64,000 nt of DNA from Brevundimonas fluminis (GTDB taxonomy: Bacteria > Pseudomonadota > Alphaproteobacteria > Caulobacterales > Caulobacteraceae): the NCBI RefSeq assembly GCF_003934285.1, contig NZ_RQWJ01000005.1, positions 1-64,000 on the forward strand, in the 5' to 3' direction. A program made the translations under genes and the position numbers. Position 1 is the stretch's first letter; every line of letters starts with the position of its first letter. Below are positions 1-18,731 of the stretch, piece by piece. A model generated the notes under the pieces. That model did no database searches. It was not told the DNA's origin and was given only the letters and a program-made list of their open reading frames with translations.

Positions 1-105
<105 letters not shown>

Positions 106-148
106 TCAGTCCCCGAACCGGGGTTCCTGTCTGGTTGGGGGTGTGGGT

Positions 149-2230
149 TTAGGCGGAGTGCTTCTTGATCACTTCGTCGGCGACGTGTTGCGGCACCGGG
201 TCGTAGTGGTCGTACTGCATGGTGAACTGGGCGCGGCCCTGCGACATCCCGCGAAGGGTGTTCACGTAGCCGAACATGTTGGCCAGCGGCACGAAGGCGT
301 TCACGACGGTGGCGTTGCCGCGCATGTCCTGACCCTGGATCATGCCGCGACGGCCGTTCAGGTCGCCGATGACCGAGCCCAGATACTCTTCCGGGGTCAC
401 CACCTCGACGGCCATGATCGGCTCGAGCAGCTTCGGCGCGCCCTGGGTGCGCAGTTCCTTGAAGGCGGCGCGCGAGGCGATCTCGAAGGCCAGCACCGAG
501 GAGTCGACGTCGTGGAAGGCGCCGTCGATCAGGGTCGCCTTGAAGTCGATCAGCGGGAAGCCGGCCAGCAGGCCGTTGTCCTTGGCCGACTCCAGACCCT
601 TCTGCACGCCCGGGATGTATTCCTTGGGCACCGCGCCGCCGACGATGGCGGACTCGAAGACGAAGCCCGAGCCCGGCTCGCCCGGCTCGAACACCAGCTT
701 GACGCGGGCGAACTGGCCCGTGCCGCCGGTCTGCTTCTTGTGGGTGTAGTCGATCTCGGCCTTGCGGCCCAGGCTCTCGCGATACGCCACCTGCGGCGCG
801 CCGATGTTGGCCTCGACCTTGTAGGTGCGCTTCAGGATGTCGATCTTGATGTCCAGGTGCAGCTCGCCCATGCCCTTCAGGATCGTCTGGCCCGACTCAT
901 GGTCGGTCGAGACGGTGAAGGACGGGTCCTCCGAGGCCAGCTTGGCCAGGGCGACGCCCAGCTTCTCCTGGTCGGCCTTGGACTTGGGCTCCACGGCGAT
1001 CTCGATCACGGGGGCCGGGAACTCCATGCGCTCCAGGATGACCGGCGACTTGACCGGGTCGCACAGGGTGTCGCCCGTGCGGGTGTCCTTCAGGCCGGCC
1101 AGGGCGACGATGTCGCCGGCATAGGCTTCCTTGATGTCCTCGCGGTTGTTCGAGTGCATCAGCAGCATGCGGCCGACGCGCTCCTTGCGGTCGCGGGTCG
1201 AGTTCAGCAGGCCCATGCCCGTTTCCATCTTGCCCGAGTACAGGCGGCAGAAGGTCAGCGAGCCGACGAAGGGGTCGTCCATGATCTTGAAGGCCAGGAC
1301 CGACAGGGGCTCGTCGTCCGACGCCCTGCGGGTGACGGGCTCCTCGGTCTTGTAGTCGATGCCCTGGGTCGCCGGGATGTCGATCGGCGACGGCAGGTAG
1401 TCGACGACGGCGTCCAGCAGGGTCTGCACGCCCTTGTTCTTGAAGGCCGAGCCGCACAGGATCGGATAGAAGGCGCCGGTCAGCACCGCCTTGCGGATGC
1501 ACTTCTTGATCGTCTCTTCCGACGGCTCCAGGCCGTCCAGGTAGGCTTCCATCGCCTCGTCGTCGAGCTCGACGGCGTTGTCGATCAGGTACTGGCGGGC
1601 GGCGGCGGCCTTCTCGACCATGTCGGCCGGGATCGGCACGTCCTTGTAGGAGGCGCCCAGGCCGTCGTTGTCCCAGACCACGCCGGTCATGCGGACCAGG
1701 TCGACCAGACCCGACAGGTTGGACTCCGAACCGATCGGCAGCTGGATCGGCACGGCCTTGGCGCCCAGACGGTCGCGGATGGACTCGACCGACTTGTCGA
1801 AGTCGGCGCCGATCTTGTCCATTTTGTTGACGAAGACGATGCGCGGCACGCGGTACTTGTCGGCCTGGCGCCAGACGGTCTCGGTCTGGGGTTCCACGCC
1901 GGCGTTCCCGTCCAGCACGGTCACGGCGCCGTCCAGCACACGCAGCGAGCGCTCGACCTCGATCGTGAAGTCCACGTGGCCGGGGGTGTCGATGATGTTC
2001 AGGCGCTTCTCGCGCCAGAAGGCGGTCGTCGCGGCCGAGGTGATGGTGATGCCGCGTTCCTGCTCCTGGTCCATCCAGTCCATGGTGGCGGCGCCGTCGT
2101 GGACTTCGCCGATCTTGTGGGACTTGCCGGTGTAATACAGGATCCGCTCGGTCGTCGTCGTCTTGCCCGCGTCGATGTGGGCCATGATGCCGAAGTTGCG
2201 GTAGTCTTCGATTTTATGCGTGCGGGGCAT
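149..2230 (-). CDS. fusA: Elongation factor G
   Basis: EF-G is the GTPase that drives ribosomal translocation and, with RRF, ribosome recycling. The protein has 693 residues, the usual bacterial length. The P-loop [11 protein letters not shown] is at residues 17-27, DTPGH near 87 and NKMD near 140, followed by the domain II-V architecture. The N-terminus ([20 protein letters not shown]) matches the family start, so the ATG at 2230 is secure. It lies between rpsG (135-base gap) and tuf in the str operon. A long open frame on the opposite strand is a high-GC shadow. Confidence 0.98.
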   Translation of the reverse strand: MPRTHKIEDYRNFGIMAHIDAGKTTTTERILYYTGKSHKIGEVHDGAATMDWMDQEQERGITITSAATTAFWREKRLNIIDTPGHVDFTIEVERSLRVLDGAVTVLDGNAGVEPQTETVWRQADKYRVPRIVFVNKMDKIGADFDKSVESIRDRLGAKAVPIQLPIGSESNLSGLVDLVRMTGVVWDNDGLGASYKDVPIPADMVEKAAAARQYLIDNAVELDDEAMEAYLDGLEPSEETIKKCIRKAVLTGAFYPILCGSAFKNKGVQTLLDAVVDYLPSPIDIPATQGIDYKTEEPVTRRASDDEPLSVLAFKIMDDPFVGSLTFCRLYSGKMETGMGLLNSTRDRKERVGRMLLMHSNNREDIKEAYAGDIVALAGLKDTRTGDTLCDPVKSPVILERMEFPAPVIEIAVEPKSKADQEKLGVALAKLASEDPSFTVSTDHESGQTILKGMGELHLDIKIDILKRTYKVEANIGAPQVAYRESLGRKAEIDYTHKKQTGGTGQFARVKLVFEPGEPGSGFVFESAIVGGAVPKEYIPGVQKGLESAKDNGLLAGFPLIDFKATLIDGAFHDVDSSVLAFEIASRAAFKELRTQGAPKLLEPIMAVEVVTPEEYLGSVIGDLNGRRGMIQGQDMRGNATVVNAFVPLANMFGYVNTLRGMSQGRAQFTMQYDHYDPVPQHVADEVIKKHSA

Positions 2231-2365
2231 TGGGGAGCGTGCCTTGCGGTCGATGCGGACCGGCGGAGTGCGCGGCCCTTGGAATGGGGTCTGGTCGGAG
2301 CGCGGGCGGTCTAGCCCAATCCCGCGGGGCCCGCCAGTGCGGCGAGCCCCGGCGGGCGGAAGCCC

Positions 2366-2839
2366 TTACCAGCGGTAGTGCGAGAAGGCCCGGTTGGCTT
2401 CGGCCATCTTGTGGGTGTCTTCCCGCTTCTTGACGGCGGTGCCGCGGTTGTTGGCGGCGTCCAGAAGCTCGGCGGCCAGCTTTTCCGTCATGGTGTTCTC
2501 GCCGCGCTTGCGGGCGGCGTTGACCAGCCAGCGGATGGCCAGGGCGCGACGACGGTCCGGACGGACCTCGACCGGCACCTGATAGGTGGCGCCGCCGACG
2601 CGACGCGAGCGGACCTCGACCGACGGGGCGACGTTGTCCAGCGCCGAGTGGAAGGTGGCGACCGGCTCCTGGTCCTTCTTCTTCTCGGCCAGGATGTCGA
2701 AGGCGCCGTAGACGATGTTCTCGGCGACGGCCTTCTTGCCCTCGTACATGACGTAATTCATGAACTTGGTGACGATCAGGTCGCCGAACTTGGGATCCGG
2801 CAGGACTTCACGCTTCTGGGCGCGGTGACGACGGGACAT
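2366..2839 (-). CDS. rpsG: 30S ribosomal protein S7
   Basis: Primary 16S rRNA-binding protein of the small-subunit head. It has 157 residues, starting [20 protein letters not shown] as in other S7 proteins, with the conserved core around [15 protein letters not shown] and [21 protein letters not shown] ribosome binding site precedes the ATG. It follows rpsL by 39 bases and precedes fusA by 135 bases. In E. coli S7 is the autogenous repressor of this operon; no such site can be proved here by eye. Confidence 0.98.
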   Translation of the reverse strand: MSRRHRAQKREVLPDPKFGDLIVTKFMNYVMYEGKKAVAENIVYGAFDILAEKKKDQEPVATFHSALDNVAPSVEVRSRRVGGATYQVPVEVRPDRRRALAIRWLVNAARKRGENTMTEKLAAELLDAANNRGTAVKKREDTHKMAEANRAFSHYRW

Positions 2840-2878
2840 GGATCAATCCTCTTGAATCTGTAGGGCGCGCAGGGCGGA

Positions 2879-3250
2879 TTACTTCGGACGCTTGGCGCCG
2901 TAGTGCGAACGGCGCTGCTTGCGGTCCTTGACGCCTTGCGTGTCCAGCACGCCGCGCAGGATGTGGTAGCGGACGCCCGGAAGGTCCTTCACGCGGCCGC
3001 CGCGGATCAGGACCACCGAGTGTTCCTGCAGGTTGTGGCCTTCGCCGGGGATGTAGCACACGGCCTCGATGCCCGAGGTCAGGCGCACCTTGGCGACCTT
3101 ACGCAGAGCCGAGTTCGGCTTCTTCGGGGTCGTGGTGTAGACGCGGGTGCAGACGCCGCGGCGCTGCGGGCAGCCCTTCAGGGCCGGCACCTTGTTGCGG
3201 GCGACTTTCGGCTGGCGGGGCTTGCGCATCAGCTGGTTGATCGTGGGCAT
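2879..3250 (-). CDS. rpsL: 30S ribosomal protein S12
   Basis: Decoding-centre protein of the small subunit, 123 residues from the ATG at 3250 ([20 protein letters not shown]). An upstream in-frame extension to 3415 is rejected because S12 begins MPTINQ. Lys43 and Lys88, the classical streptomycin-resistance positions, are both lysine, so the allele looks streptomycin-sensitive. Asp89, the usual methylthiolation site, is present. It is the first gene of the str operon here. Its promoter must lie between 3251 and about 3370, downstream of a hairpin that appears to end the preceding transcription unit. Confidence 0.98.
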   Translation of the reverse strand: MPTINQLMRKPRQPKVARNKVPALKGCPQRRGVCTRVYTTTPKKPNSALRKVAKVRLTSGIEAVCYIPGEGHNLQEHSVVLIRGGRVKDLPGVRYHILRGVLDTQGVKDRKQRRSHYGAKRPK

Positions 3251-3370
3251 TCGAACTCGTCTCTCTTCTTCAATCGATGGAGGCGTGTGCCTTTCGGCCG
3301 GAGCGCCTCGACGCCTTCTTTTCGGACGGACCTGACGGACCGCCCCCGGGTGATTTCGAGCCGTCACGAC

Positions 3371-3408
3371 AAACGCAAAAGCCGGAACGCGCGCTGAGGA
3401 CGTTCCGG
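3371..3408 (-). terminator. Candidate terminator upstream of rpsL
   Basis: Read on the minus strand, arms CCGGAACG and CGTTCCGG (3401-3408 and 3382-3389) are followed by CTTTTGCGTTTG. The hairpin lies about 95 bases beyond the stop of the minus-strand lipoprotein gene and about 120 bases before rpsL, so it probably ends the former and insulates the str operon. The U-tract is interrupted, so termination strength is uncertain. Confidence 0.4.
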
Positions 3409-3501
3409 CGGGCACAGCCCGTAGAGTGAATTGTCACGATCGGAGCGGACGCGGACGCCCTCTCGAAGGTGGGCGGCTTCTACGCGCGCGGGGCCGCCGG
3501 G

Positions 3502-3828
3502 TCAAGGGCGGGGGCCGGAAGCCTGTGGAGGTCCGGCGGGCGCGAAGCGGATGGTGAATTCGACCCGGGTTTCAGGGGTCCAGATCTCGTTGCCGCCTTC
3601 GACGTTCAGGTCGTGGCGCCCTTCCGCCCCGTGTTTGGCGTGAAGGCCATAGCCGAATCCGGCGGGCTCCTCGCGCACCACACGGCAGTCCCGGGCGATG
3701 CCCTGGGGCGTGGCCCCGCAGTTGAGGACGACGATGGCGCGCGCCGGGCCGAGCTCGGTCTCCATGGTCGGCGCGCAACCGGCCAGGATCGCCGCGACGC
3801 CGAATGTCGGGAGAAGCCTGTTCGGCAT
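3502..3828 (-). CDS. Small lipoprotein with degenerate TonB C-terminal-like domain
   Basis: 108 residues. The N-terminus has a lipoprotein-type signal (MPNRLLPTFGVAAILAGCAP, lipobox LAGC with Cys18). The mature part, especially LNCGATPQGIARDCRVVREE then PAGFGYGL and a final VEFTIRF strand, resembles the TonB C-terminal fold pattern (two cysteines, GxGF-like turn). There is no Pro-rich spacer and no transmembrane anchor. An AGGAG site precedes the ATG. It diverges from the efflux operon beginning at 3916. Function is unknown; the TonB_C relationship is an inference from the pattern. Confidence 0.7.
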   Translation of the reverse strand: MPNRLLPTFGVAAILAGCAPTMETELGPARAIVVLNCGATPQGIARDCRVVREEPAGFGYGLHAKHGAEGRHDLNVEGGNEIWTPETRVEFTIRFAPAGPPQASGPRP

Positions 3829-3915
3829 GGGGTTGCTCCTGCGACGGAAAGCGCTCCTTCAAGCGTTAGCACATGACCGGGCTCGCGCCCTCCAGCCAGT
3901 GAAGATCCGTCGCCC

Positions 3916-5495
3916 ATGACCGCCACGCCGCTCGCCGCCCCCAAGACGACGAAGCCCCGGTTCCGCCGGCCGCGGCGCGGTCTGCTGTTCGGGATCGGCG
4001 CCGTGCTGCTGGCGGCGCTGGGGATCTGGTTCTTCTTCCTGCGCGGGGACGGAAACGCCGAGCCCTATCGCACCGAGGCCGTGAGGCGCGGAGAGATCAC
4101 GCGGTCGGTGTCGGCGTCCGGGACGCTGGAGGCGCTGGTCACCGTCGAGGTCGGCTCCCAGATCTCCGGCCAGGTGACGCAGGTCATGGTCGACTACAAC
4201 GACCGCGTCCGGCGTGGTCAGGTCATGGCCGTTCTGGATCCCCAGAACCAGCGCAGCGCCGTGGAGCAGTCGCAGGCCCAGATCGCCTCGGCCCAGGCCG
4301 GCGTCGCGCAGGCCCAGGCGCAGGTCGCCCTGGCCCAGGCCGAGTACGACCGGCAGAAGTATCTGTTCGACCGCCAGATCATCGCCCAGGCGGCGCTGGA
4401 CACGGCGGAGGCGTCGCTGCGCACCGCCCGCGCCAACGTCGCCAGCGCGCAGGCGCAGGTGCGGCAGGCGCAGGCGTCGCTGCGCTCCAACCAGGCCACC
4501 CTGGGCCGGACCACCATCACCGCCCCCATCGACGGCATCGTCATCGACCGCCAGATCGAGCCCGGCCAGACCGTGGCTTCGGGCCTGAACGTCGCCGTGC
4601 TCTTCACCCTGGCGCAGGATCTTGGCCGGGTGCAGGCGCTGGTGAACGTCGACGAGGCCGACATCGGACAGGTGCGCGTCGGCCAGCCGGTGCGGTTCAC
4701 GGTCGACGCCTTCGCCGACGACAACTTCACGGGCGAGGTCACCCAGATCCGTGTCCTGCCGACGACGGAGTCCAACGTCGTGGCCTATACGGTCGTGGTC
4801 GAGGCAGACAATCCCGGCGAACGGCTGCTGCCCGGAATGACGGCGAACGCCGAGATCGTTCTGGAGGAGAAGCGCGGCGTGCTGCGCGTGCCCAACTCGG
4901 CCCTGCGGTTCACGCCGGCGGACGTCGAGACGCCGCAGCAGGGGGGCCGCGGCGGTGGGAACTCGCCGTTCGGCCCGGGCGCCGGCGGCGGACAGCAGCG
5001 TCGGGCGGGCGGCGCGCCCGGCCGCGGCAACATGGCGGCGGCCGTCATCGAGGAGCTGGGCCTCGACGCCGCGCAGAGAGCCCGGGTGCAGCCGATCCTC
5101 GACCGCGCCCAGCAGGAGGCGCGGGCGGCGCGGGGTGCGGGCGGCGGCCAGCAGGGCGGCCAGCGGCGACGCGGCATGAACCCGGCGGCGGCCGCCGCCT
5201 TCAACAAGGCCTTCGACGAGATCAAGCCCCTGCTGCGGCCGGACCAGCAGGTGAAGCTGGAGGCCCTGCGCGGCCGGTTCGCCGGCGGCGGCGGACGCGG
5301 CACGGTCTGGGTCCTGCGCGGCGGCAAGCCCGTGCAGGTCTCCATCCGGACCGGCGCCACCGACGGCAGCTACACCGAGGTTCTGGGCGGCGAGCTGAAG
5401 GAAGGCGATCAGGTCATCACCGGCGGCGGTCCGCGCCGCACCGACGAACGCGCCCAGCAGCAGGCCCGGCGCATGACGGGCGGCGGGTTCGGCGG

Positions 5496-5499
<4 letters not shown>
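3916..5499 (+). CDS. HlyD/MacA-family periplasmic adaptor subunit with Gly/Gln-rich insertion
   Basis: Membrane-fusion protein linking an inner-membrane ABC exporter to an outer-membrane channel. It has 527 residues: a cytoplasmic basic tail, one membrane segment (about 22-42), a lipoyl/barrel half-motif (ISGQVTQVMVDYNDRVRRGQ), a long alpha-hairpin rich in AQAQ heptads (about 95-190), the second lipoyl half (ITAPIDGIVIDRQIEPGQTV) and a beta-barrel. MacA-like proteins are usually about 370-420 residues. The excess is an insertion at about 338-458, rich in Gly, Gln and Arg, containing two helices that look like LTxxQ/CpxP-type segments. Its stop overlaps the ATPase start by four bases (ATGA). 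Confidence 0.9.
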
Positions 5500-6156
<657 letters not shown>

Positions 6157-6176
<20 letters not shown>

Positions 6177-7464
6177 GACCTCGACCAAGGGCCAGACCCT
6201 GCACTTCTCCACCGGCGGCATGAGTTCGCTGGAACTGGTGCGTTTCGCCGTCGGAGCCATCATGGCCCATCCGATGCGGTCGGCCCTGACGTCGCTGGGC
6301 GTGGTCATCGGCGTCGCGGCGGTGATCATGATGACCTCCATCGGCGTGGGGGCCCAGCAGCGGGTCGAGCAGGCCCTGTCGAGCCTGGGCACGAACATGC
6401 TGGTGGTGAGGCCCGGCGCGCCCCGGAGCGGGGGCGGCGGCGGCTTCGTGCGCGGCGCGGGCGGATCAGGAGCCAGCCTGACCGTCGACGACGCCGAGGC
6501 GATGCGCACCCTCGACGGCGTGGCCGCGATCTCGCCGGCCATCAACGGCGGCGCCCAGCTGGTCTACGAGGGCGCCAACTGGTCCAGCCGGATCGAGGGG
6601 GTGACGCCCGACTATCTGGTCGCTCGCGATCTCGAGATCGCCTCCGGCCAGATGTTCGACGAGGCGGCGGCCGAGAGCGGGCGCAAGGTCGCGGTGCTGG
6701 GCCAGACCGTGGTCACCGAGCTGTTCGGCGAGGGGGTCGACCCGGTGGGACAGCGCATTCGCGTGGGGCCCATCCCGTTCCAGGTGATCGGCGTGCTGGC
6801 CCCCAAGGGTCAGTCGGGCTTCCAGGACCAGGACGACATCGTCGTCATCCCGCTGGACGCCGCGCGCAGCCGCGTGATCGGCCGCGGTCCGGGCGCGCGC
6901 GGGAACAGCGTGAACCAGGTGTACGTGAAGGCGGTCGACGAGGACGCCCTGTTCCAGCTTGAGCAGGACGTGGCCGAACTTCTGCGGCAGCGGCACAGGA
7001 TCCAGCCGGGCCAGGACGACGACTTCAACGTCCAGAACCTGACCTCCGTGCAGGAGGCGGCCCAGAGCTCGACCCAGACGTTCACGATCCTGCTGGCGGC
7101 GGTGGCCGGCGTGTCGCTGATCGTCGGCGGGGTCGGCATCATGAACATCATGCTGGTCTCGGTGACCGAGCGGACGCGCGAAATCGGCCTGCGCATGGCC
7201 ATCGGGGCCCGGCGCTCGGACGTCCTCACCCAGTTCGCGCTGGAATCCGTGGCCCTGTCGCTGCTGGGCGGGCTGATCGGGCTGACCATCGGCGTGGGGG
7301 GCGCCTTGCTGATGTCGACGCTGGGGGATTGGCCGTCGGTGATCCCGGCGTGGGCGGCGCCGCTGGCCATCGGCTTCTCAAGCTTCGTCGGCGTGGTCTT
7401 CGGGGCCTACCCGGCGTGGCGCGCGGCGCAGCTGGATCCGATCGAGGCGCTGCGGCGGGAATAG
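6157..7464 (+). CDS. MacB-type ABC transporter permease (FtsX-like)
   Basis: Inner-membrane permease of the MacAB-like exporter, 435 residues. The first membrane helix is at about 28-60 (MRSALTSLGVVIGVAAVIMM). A large periplasmic MacB_PCD-type domain contains the usual VVRPGAPRSGGGGGF Gly-rich stretch. Three C-terminal helices begin with the family motif GGVGIMNIMLVSVTERTREI and IGARRSDVL. The start at 6157 overlaps the ATPase gene; an ATG three codons later is possible. The substrate is unknown: macrolides, peptides and lipoproteins are all handled by relatives. No outer-membrane TolC partner is encoded alongside. Confidence 0.92.
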
Positions 7465-7533
7465 CCGCGAAGGGGCCGCATCTTCGCCATGCTTGACCGA
7501 TGTCCTCGCCCCATCGGGGTCGAGCGGGGGCGG

Positions 7534-8298
7534 ATGGCGACGGGCAAGACAGGGACGCGGTGGCGGACGCCGGCGATCCTCATCGGATCGGCCGCCGCGC
7601 ATGCCGTGGTCCTGGGCGTTCTGGGCCTTCGCGCCGTGCAGATGGACGCCTGGACCGGGCCGGAGCGTCCGGTCGTCCTCATCCAGATCGAACCCCGCCC
7701 GCTGCTGCGCGGCGAACGCCCGCGCGAACCCGTCCTCGCCGCGCCGCAGGAGACCGAAACCGCCGCCGAGCGGCGCGCGTCGACGGAGTCTGCCTCCAGC
7801 CCGGTCCGGCGCGAGGACGAGGAAGACGTGCCCGGCGCTCCCGTCCCGCGCACGCCGGCGGCCGGGGCACCCGGCCCTTCTGCGGCGGAGCAGGGCATCG
7901 ACGACGCCTGGCGAGTTCCCGGCGCGCCGACGGGCCGCCAGGTCGGCCGCAGCCTGCGCGGGAGCATGATCGGCTGCGACGTGATGAACGGCCGTCTGTC
8001 CGCCGGCGAACAGGCGCAGTGCGACGAGTCCTTCAACCGCGCGGCGGGCGCCGCCCCGCCGATAGGCGGCAGCGGCGACGCCGGGCGCGACGCCCGTTTC
8101 GCGGCCCAGGGGGCGCGCGAGATCGAAGCCTATGAAGGGCGTCGGCGTCCGTTGGCGGGTGGAACCGGTCTGGGCGAGCACGGCGACTGTCCCGGCTCCA
8201 ACTTCGGCACGGGCTGCCCGGGCCGGCATCTGGATCGGGGCTGGCGGCGCGACAACAACGACGTGATGACCGGGGCTCAAGGCGGCAAGGCGCGCTGA
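7534..8298 (+). CDS. Hypothetical membrane-anchored protein with TonB-like N-terminus
   Basis: 254 residues from the ATG at 7534 (MATGKTGTRWRTPAILIGSA), preceded by GAGCGGGGGCGG. An in-frame ATG at 7489 would add 15 residues before the membrane segment. One transmembrane helix near the N-terminus (AAHAVVLGVLGLRAV) is followed by VVLIQIEPRPLL, as in TonB-type anchors, then a low-complexity Pro/Arg/Glu linker and a C-terminal region with several cysteines (MIGCDVMNGRLSAGEQAQC; DCPGSNFGTGCPG). I do not recognise the C-terminal region and it is not a TonB_C domain. It follows the permease by 69 bases and may belong to the efflux operon. Confidence 0.65.
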   Translation: MATGKTGTRWRTPAILIGSAAAHAVVLGVLGLRAVQMDAWTGPERPVVLIQIEPRPLLRGERPREPVLAAPQETETAAERRASTESASSPVRREDEEDVPGAPVPRTPAAGAPGPSAAEQGIDDAWRVPGAPTGRQVGRSLRGSMIGCDVMNGRLSAGEQAQCDESFNRAAGAAPPIGGSGDAGRDARFAAQGAREIEAYEGRRRPLAGGTGLGEHGDCPGSNFGTGCPGRHLDRGWRRDNNDVMTGAQGGKAR

Positions 8299-8305
8299 GA
8301 CGACG

Positions 8306-8333
8306 AAAAAGGGCGGCCCCGAAGGACCGCCCC
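8306..8333 (-). terminator. Intrinsic terminator of rpoC
   Basis: On the minus strand a GC-rich hairpin (arms GGGGCGGTCC and GGCCGCCC with a TTCG-type loop, 8311-8333) is followed by TTTTT (8306-8310), 26 bases past the rpoC stop. It lies between convergent genes and may also slow transcription from the plus strand. Confidence 0.8.
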
Positions 8334-8358
8334 GTTCCGTTAGTCGTCACGCGGGGGC

Positions 8359-12555
<4,197 letters not shown>

Positions 12556-12620
12556 CTTGGTTCCTTGCTGCGGGATGACCCGCGAAAATCGATGAGGAGT
12601 GGGGTTCAGGGAGCGGACCG

Positions 12621-12645
12621 CCCTCCCCCGCCGTGCGGGAGAGGG
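12621..12645. repeat. Palindromic GC repeat in the rpoB-rpoC gap
   Basis: Arms CCCTC(C)CCCGC and GCGGG(A)GAGGG around CGT form a stable hairpin in the 103-base gap between rpoB and rpoC. It resembles the dispersed intergenic palindromes of alphaproteobacteria. It has no U-tract, so it more probably affects mRNA processing or is a mobile repeat remnant than a terminator. Confidence 0.5.
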
Positions 12646-12658
12646 CTCAGGTTCCGGA

Positions 12659-16774
<4,116 letters not shown>

Positions 16775-16860
16775 TCTGTTTTCCCAATCGGCCCCGGGCA
16801 GGGCCTTTTCAATGCGGCGGCCCCGGCCCGCCGAACGGCGACCCGGGACTTCGGTGTTTC

Positions 16861-16896
16861 GGCGTCCACCCTCGGTCCGTTCGGGACCTGGACGCC
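16861..16896 (-). promoter_or_regulatory. Nested hairpin in the rpoB leader
   Basis: Outer arms GGCGTCCA (16861-16868) and TGGACGCC (16889-16896) enclose inner arms GGTCC and GGACC. The structure lies about 90 bases upstream of the rpoB start inside its probable leader. It could be an attenuator or an mRNA-stability element. There is no U-tract on the minus strand directly after it. Confidence 0.35.
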
Positions 16897-17061
16897 TGAA
16901 ATGTCGGGCTCCCTTGGGGAGGAGCGCGCCTTCGCACCGGTCTGAGGGCGACGAACCGGGCCTCGGCGCTTTCGCGCGGACTCGTGGAGGAGTGCGGGAA
17001 GGCGCTGATATACTCGCTTTTCGGACGAAATGAAGGCCCTGCGAAAAAAAGTGGCGCGGCC

Positions 17062-17088
17062 TGTCGAAACGGCGGTCTGTGGCGCGTC
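17062..17088 (+). promoter_or_regulatory. Putative ECF42-dependent promoter
   Basis: TGTCGA (17062-17067) and CGTC (17085-17088) are separated by exactly 17 bases, about 55 bases upstream of the YCII gene. The ECF42 motif reported from Streptomyces, as I recall it, is TGTCGA in the -35 and CG(A/T)C in the -10 region. The placement predicts autoregulation of the operon. Confidence 0.55.
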
Positions 17089-17142
17089 TCTCGGATGTCG
17101 TTCAGGATCGGACAGGCCGGTCCGCGATGGGGAGTTGAGACC

Positions 17143-17508
17143 ATGCAGTACGCGCTATTGATTCACGAGAACGAGGCCGAATCCTATCCCGCCGGCGAGG
17201 CCGATCAGGCGTGGCTGGACATCCTGTCGGCGCACACGGCCTTCGGCGGGCAGATGGCCCGCGCCGGGGTCATGCGCGGCGGGGCCGGGCTGAAGTCGGT
17301 CGCCACCGCCACCACCGTCCGCGTCACGCCGGAAGGCCGAACCGTGCACGACGGCCCGTTCGCCGAGACCCGCGAGCAACTGGGCGGCCTCTACATGATC
17401 GAAGTCGACGATCTGGACGCCGCCATCGAGTGGGCGAGGAAGTTGCCGATCGCCCGCAACGGCTCGATCGAGATCCGGCCCATGTTGCCGGCGCCCGAGG
17501 GCCTTTGA
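17143..17508 (+). CDS. YCII/DGPF-domain protein, partner of the ECF42 sigma factor
   Basis: 121 residues. MQYALLIHENEAE begins a YCII-related ferredoxin-like fold, and HDGPFAETREQLGGLYMIE contains the DGPF motif that names the family. GGAG precedes the ATG at 17143. Genes of this family typically sit directly before ECF42 sigma factors. The stop codon overlaps the sigma factor's TTG start. The protein is presumed cytoplasmic. Whether it binds the sigma factor or is an enzyme of small-molecule metabolism is unresolved in the family. Confidence 0.88.
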   Translation: MQYALLIHENEAESYPAGEADQAWLDILSAHTAFGGQMARAGVMRGGAGLKSVATATTVRVTPEGRTVHDGPFAETREQLGGLYMIEVDDLDAAIEWARKLPIARNGSIEIRPMLPAPEGL

Positions 17509-18731
17509 GCGCACTCGACCGGGCCTTTCGGGAGGCGGGCGGCCGGGTCGTGTCGGCCCTGGCCGCCGGCTTCCGCGACCTTGATCTGGCCGAGGAGGCG
17601 TTTGCCGAGGCCTGTGCCCGGGCGGCTTCGACATGGGGCGACCGTCCGCCCCTCGACCCGGCCGCCTGGCTGTACTCCGTCGCGCGGCGGGTGGCGCTCG
17701 ACCGCCTCCGGCACAAGGCGACCGCCGGCGCCCATCGCCCCGATGAGCCCGAGCCCGAGCCGACGCCCGAGGACCACATCATGCGGATGGACCCGCCAAT
17801 TCCTGACGAGCGGCTGCGGCTGATCTTCGTCTGCTGCCACCCGGCGATCGCACCGGACGCGCGGGCGGCGCTGACGCTGAAGACCGTCTGCGGCCTGACC
17901 ACGGCCGAGCTCGCGCAGGCCTATCTCCTGCCCGAGCCGACGCTGGCCCAGCGTCTGGTTCGGGCCAAGCGCAAGATCGCGGAGGCCGGCGTGCCGTTCG
18001 AGGTGCCGGGCCCGGAGCGTTGGGGAGAGCGGCTGGACGCCGTCCTGTCCACGCTGGAAGTCGCCTATGCCCAGGCCCACGCGGACGCGGCGCTGGCCGG
18101 GCCGCATGCCGGGTTTGGCCGGGAGATGCTGTCGCTGGCGGCCCTGCTGGCGCGGCTGACGCCGGACGAACCCGAGGTGCTGGCGCTGGCCGCCTCCCTG
18201 CATCTGACCGAGGCCCGGCGCGGAGCCCGGCTGGACGCCGAGGGGGCCATGGTCCCCTTGAGCGAGCAGGATGTGCGGGACTGGGACGCGGCGCTGTGCG
18301 ACGCGGGGGAGCGGCTTCTGGCGAGGTCCGCGGCTCTCTCACGCGGCGCCCGCCACGCGCCGGGGCCAAGGGCGATCCAGTCCGCCATTCATGCGGCGCA
18401 TGCGTCCCGACGGCGATCCGGCGTTACGCCCTGGCCCGACGTGCTGGCGCTCTACGACGCCCTGCTGGTCGTCCGGAACGACCCGGTCGTCCGCGCGAAC
18501 CGTGCCGTCGCCCTGGCCCAAGCGTTCTGCCCCGCCGCCGCCTTGGCCGAGATCGATGGGCTCGGGGCCGTCGGCTGGCTGCCGTGGCACGCGGCACGCG
18601 CCGACATGCTCGCCCGGCTGGGTCGGCATGCGGAAGCGGTCGCGGAGTATGACGCGGCTCTGGCCCTGTCGCCGAAGCCCGCCGAAGCCCTGTTCCTGAA
18701 GCGGCGGCGCGCTGCTAGCGTGGCCGCATGA
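17505..18731 (+). CDS. ECF42-type RNA polymerase sigma factor with C-terminal helical extension
   Basis: 408 residues starting at TTG 17505, which overlaps the YCII stop (TTGA). This start gives SALDRAFREAGGRVVSALAA as in relatives; a longer in-frame extension over the YCII gene is rejected. Region 2 is in the first 75 residues (DLDLAEEAFAEAC; PAAWLYSVARRVALDRLR). Region 4 is near 115-155 (KTVCGLTTAELAQAYLLPEP). A long alpha-helical TPR-like C-terminal domain then replaces a classic anti-sigma factor (ANRAVALAQ, LGRHAEAVAEYDAALAL). The length matches ECF42. It overlaps the FKBP gene by ATGA. Confidence 0.9.
   Translation: MSALDRAFREAGGRVVSALAAGFRDLDLAEEAFAEACARAASTWGDRPPLDPAAWLYSVARRVALDRLRHKATAGAHRPDEPEPEPTPEDHIMRMDPPIPDERLRLIFVCCHPAIAPDARAALTLKTVCGLTTAELAQAYLLPEPTLAQRLVRAKRKIAEAGVPFEVPGPERWGERLDAVLSTLEVAYAQAHADAALAGPHAGFGREMLSLAALLARLTPDEPEVLALAASLHLTEARRGARLDAEGAMVPLSEQDVRDWDAALCDAGERLLARSAALSRGARHAPGPRAIQSAIHAAHASRRRSGVTPWPDVLALYDALLVVRNDPVVRANRAVALAQAFCPAAALAEIDGLGAVGWLPWHAARADMLARLGRHAEAVAEYDAALALSPKPAEALFLKRRRAASVAA

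Larger units (their letters stand above)
16775..17142. other. Intergenic region between rpoB and the ECF42 operon (368 bp)
   Basis: No credible gene. It holds the rpoB leader with its hairpin, a possible minus-strand promoter (TTCATT at 17034-17029, 16-base spacer, TATATC at 17012-17007; weak match) and the plus-strand ECF42-type promoter. The region is locally AT-richer around 16999-17050 than the flanking genes. Confidence 0.5.

Noticed and set aside
17211-17504. N-terminal extension of the ECF42 sigma factor over the YCII gene
   Set aside because: It would overlap a clear coding gene in another frame and lacks sigma-factor similarity; TTG at 17505 gives the family N-terminus.
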